DNA from: an uncultured Lachnospiraceae bacterium
GTDB lineage: Bacteria; Bacillota; Clostridia; Lachnospirales; Lachnospiraceae
DNA: 6,838 bases
Direction of reading: 5' to 3'
NCBI GenBank assembly: GCA_946566415.1
Contig: CAMNWW010000115.1
Span: 1 to 6,838, forward strand
A model generated the notes under the pieces. The model ran no database searches, had not been told where the DNA came from, and saw only the letters and a list, made by a program, of their open reading frames with translations. Below, piece after piece: positions 4,790 through 6,838 of the stretch (position 1 is the stretch's first letter; the number at the start of each line of letters is the position of its first letter). A program made the translations under genes and the position numbers.

Positions 4790-6838
4790 ATGACAGAGAA
4801 TCTATATACGAGACAGGCGCAAGAAGCGCTGAACATGGCGAAGAAAATAGCGGAGGATTTGAAACATCCCTATATTGGCACGGAACATCTGCTGCTTGGA
4901 CTTAAGCGGATATACACCGGAGTCGCAGGGCAGGTCCTGGATAAAAATAAAGTGGATGAAGAACAGATGATGAAGGCGATGGATATGCTGGTATCCGCAC
5001 CGCAAGGAGGGGGAGGCGCAAGAAAGAGGATTGAGAGAAGTCCGAGACTGGAGTATATTCTGGAGGAGAGCCGGGGCGAGGCGGCGCGTCTGCATTCCCG
5101 GAAGATCGGCACAGAACATATGCTGATCGCTATGCTTAAAGATGCGGATTGTGTCGCGACCCGGATGCTGATTACCTTGAATATCAATATTCAGAAAATA
5201 TTTCAAGATCTCATTCTCGCGATGGGAATGGATCCCAAGGAGTATGCGGAAGGACAAAATGATTGGACAGCCCAAGGCGGCATCATGGAGCAGTACAGTA
5301 CGGATCTGACGATGGAAGCAAGGGAAGGTAAACTTGACCCGGTTATCGGACGGCAGGAGGAGATTGCGCGGATTATGCAGATCTTAAGCCGCCGTACAAA
5401 GAATAACCCCTGTCTGGTGGGAGAACCGGGAGTCGGTAAGACGGCGGTCGTAGAAGGACTTGCCCTGCAGATAGCAGACGGCATTGTGCCCGAGGGCATG
5501 AAGGATAAACGAATCCTTGTGCTGGATCTTCCGGGGATGATCGCGGGCTCCAAGTACCGGGGCGAGTTTGAGGAGAGGATGAAACGGCTGATCAGTGAAG
5601 TAAAGTCCTCCGGAAATGTAATTTTATTCTTGGACGAACTGCATACGATCATCGGGGCGGGCGGCGCGGAAGGCGCGATCGACGCTTCCAACATTTTAAA
5701 GCCGTCCCTTGCCCGCGGAGAGCTGCAGCTAATCGGGGCGACTACTTTGGTAGAATATAGGAAGCATGTCGAAAAAGACGCGGCGCTGGAACGCCGGTTC
5801 CAGCCGGTTACAGTCGAGGAGCCGGACGAGGAAAACTGTTTGAAGATCCTGGAGGGGCTGAGAGGAAGATATGAGGCGCACCACGACGTCGCTGTGGAAG
5901 ACGCGGCTTTAAGGGCGGCGGTGCATTTGTCCTGCCGGTATATCAATGCCAGGTTCCTGCCGGATAAAGCGATCGACGTCCTGGATGAGAGCTGTTCCCG
6001 GGTGAAACTGCGCGGGTTCAAGATTCCGGAGAATATTCAAAAGCTGGAACAGACCTATAAAGAGCAGGGAATCGAGAAAGAAGAATGTATCAGACGGGGC
6101 GATATGGAGAAGGCATCTCTCCTTCACAGAGAACAGAAAGAGATACTTAAAAAACTGGAAGCGGCAAAGACAAGGTTTGACAAGCGCAACGAGAATAAAA
6201 AAGTCACGGTGACAGAGGAAGATGTGGCAGAAGTGATTTCCGCATGGACCAAGATTCCGTTAAGCCGTCTGAACGAGTCTGAGAGCACACGCCTTAATAA
6301 GCTTGAAAAGACACTGGAAAAGCGCGTTATCGGGCAGGAAGACGCGGTGAAAGCATTGGCGAAGGCAGTAAAGCGTGGAAGAGTAGGGCTGAAAGACCCG
6401 ACGCGTCCGATTGGTTCATTCTTGTTCCTGGGACCGACCGGAGTGGGGAAGACCGAGCTTTCCAAAGCGTTAGCAGAGGCTCTTTTTGGGAACGAAGAAG
6501 ATATGATACGGGTCGACATGTCTGAATATATGGAAAAGCACAGTGTGGCGAAGATGATCGGGTCTCCTCCCGGATATGTAGGGCATGAAGACGGAGGACA
6601 GCTCAGCGAGAAAGTACGGCGGAATCCGTATTCCGTTATCTTGTTCGACGAGATTGAAAAGGCACATCCGGATGTGTTCAACATTCTTCTTCAGGTATTG
6701 GATGACGGACATATTACGGACTCGCAGGGAAGAAAGGTGGACTTCCGCAATACGGTCATTATCATGACCTCGAATGCCGGGGCTAAGGCGATCGTGGAGC
6801 CGAAGAAGCTGGGATTTACTCAGGAAGAGGATGCTGCC
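4790..6838 (+). CDS. clpC: ATP-dependent Clp protease ATP-binding subunit ClpC (partial, runs off window end)
   Basis: Open from ATG 4790 to the window end, 683 codons with no stop or frameshift; ClpC is usually about 810-820 aa, so some 130 C-terminal residues lie outside. It is a hexameric AAA+ unfoldase that feeds substrates to ClpP in the cytosol. Seen in order: a double Clp-N domain (residues about 5-150, with IGTEHLLLGL and IGTEHMLIAM); first AAA+ module with Walker A GEPGVGKT (211-218), pore loop KYRG (255-258), Walker B LDE with D282/E283 and R335/R336 in ALERRF; a UVR-like coiled M-domain (about 415-468); second AAA+ module with Walker A GPTGVGKT (548-555), pore loop GYVG (Y596), Walker B D620/E621; and LGF at 674-676, matching the ClpP-docking VGF loop. 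The single M-domain and LGF loop separate it from ClpB. It lies behind a GntR gene, not ctsR-mcsA-mcsB. Confidence 0.96.
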   Translation, partial: MTENLYTRQAQEALNMAKKIAEDLKHPYIGTEHLLLGLKRIYTGVAGQVLDKNKVDEEQMMKAMDMLVSAPQGGGGARKRIERSPRLEYILEESRGEAARLHSRKIGTEHMLIAMLKDADCVATRMLITLNINIQKIFQDLILAMGMDPKEYAEGQNDWTAQGGIMEQYSTDLTMEAREGKLDPVIGRQEEIARIMQILSRRTKNNPCLVGEPGVGKTAVVEGLALQIADGIVPEGMKDKRILVLDLPGMIAGSKYRGEFEERMKRLISEVKSSGNVILFLDELHTIIGAGGAEGAIDASNILKPSLARGELQLIGATTLVEYRKHVEKDAALERRFQPVTVEEPDEENCLKILEGLRGRYEAHHDVAVEDAALRAAVHLSCRYINARFLPDKAIDVLDESCSRVKLRGFKIPENIQKLEQTYKEQGIEKEECIRRGDMEKASLLHREQKEILKKLEAAKTRFDKRNENKKVTVTEEDVAEVISAWTKIPLSRLNESESTRLNKLEKTLEKRVIGQEDAVKALAKAVKRGRVGLKDPTRPIGSFLFLGPTGVGKTELSKALAEALFGNEEDMIRVDMSEYMEKHSVAKMIGSPPGYVGHEDGGQLSEKVRRNPYSVILFDEIEKAHPDVFNILLQVLDDGHITDSQGRKVDFRNTVIIMTSNAGAKAIVEPKKLGFTQEEDAA

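Noticed and set aside
5203..6021. Minus-strand open frames opposite clpC
   Set aside because: Ser/Arg-rich translations are typical of the reverse complement of a GC-rich coding strand; clpC itself is unbroken here.
1..6838. CRISPR array, tRNA, rRNA or insertion sequence
   Set aside because: No regularly spaced repeats, cloverleaf-like segments, transposase motifs or terminal inverted repeats were seen.

Overview
The window looks like chromosomal DNA of a Gram-positive anaerobe of the Clostridia, most likely Lachnospiraceae. This is inferred from protein style (a streptococcal/clostridial-type TrpS, GlmM, a YtrA-type GntR regulator, ClpC), strong GGAGG-type ribosome binding sites and moderate GC. 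All supported genes are on the + strand. No species-level call is possible.

Layout. Positions 1-59 hold the last 18 codons of a protein cut by the window edge; its tail resembles the C-terminus of MqsR-family toxins. It is followed 26 nt later by a 336-aa antitoxin-like protein (86-1096) that joins an MqsA-type four-cysteine zinc module, a helix-turn-helix and a C-terminal Panacea (DUF4065/SocA-like) domain. Together they look like a toxin-first type II toxin-antitoxin operon, closed by a good intrinsic terminator (1135-1179). Positions 1180-1689 are AT-richer and carry no intact gene. Instead there are protein-like stretches in shifting frames, which I read as one or two decayed genes. A promoter inside the last stretch (1639-1667) probably drives trpS.

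Housekeeping block. trpS (1716-2804) charges tRNA-Trp. glmM (2883-4229) makes glucosamine-1-phosphate for the cell wall. A perfect 14-bp hairpin with an additional outer pair of arms (4235-4302) follows glmM and touches the promoter of the next unit. That unit is a 127-aa YtrA-subfamily GntR repressor (4370-4753) and, 36 nt later, clpC (4790 to the window end), which is open and truncated at 683 codons.

Points of interest. The three-part antitoxin and its probable MqsR partner are the best candidate for an unusual system. The second is clpC sitting behind a GntR regulator rather than in the ctsR-mcsA-mcsB-clpC operon known from Bacillus, with no CtsR-like heptad repeat visible upstream. No CRISPR array, tRNA, rRNA, insertion sequence or T-box was found.
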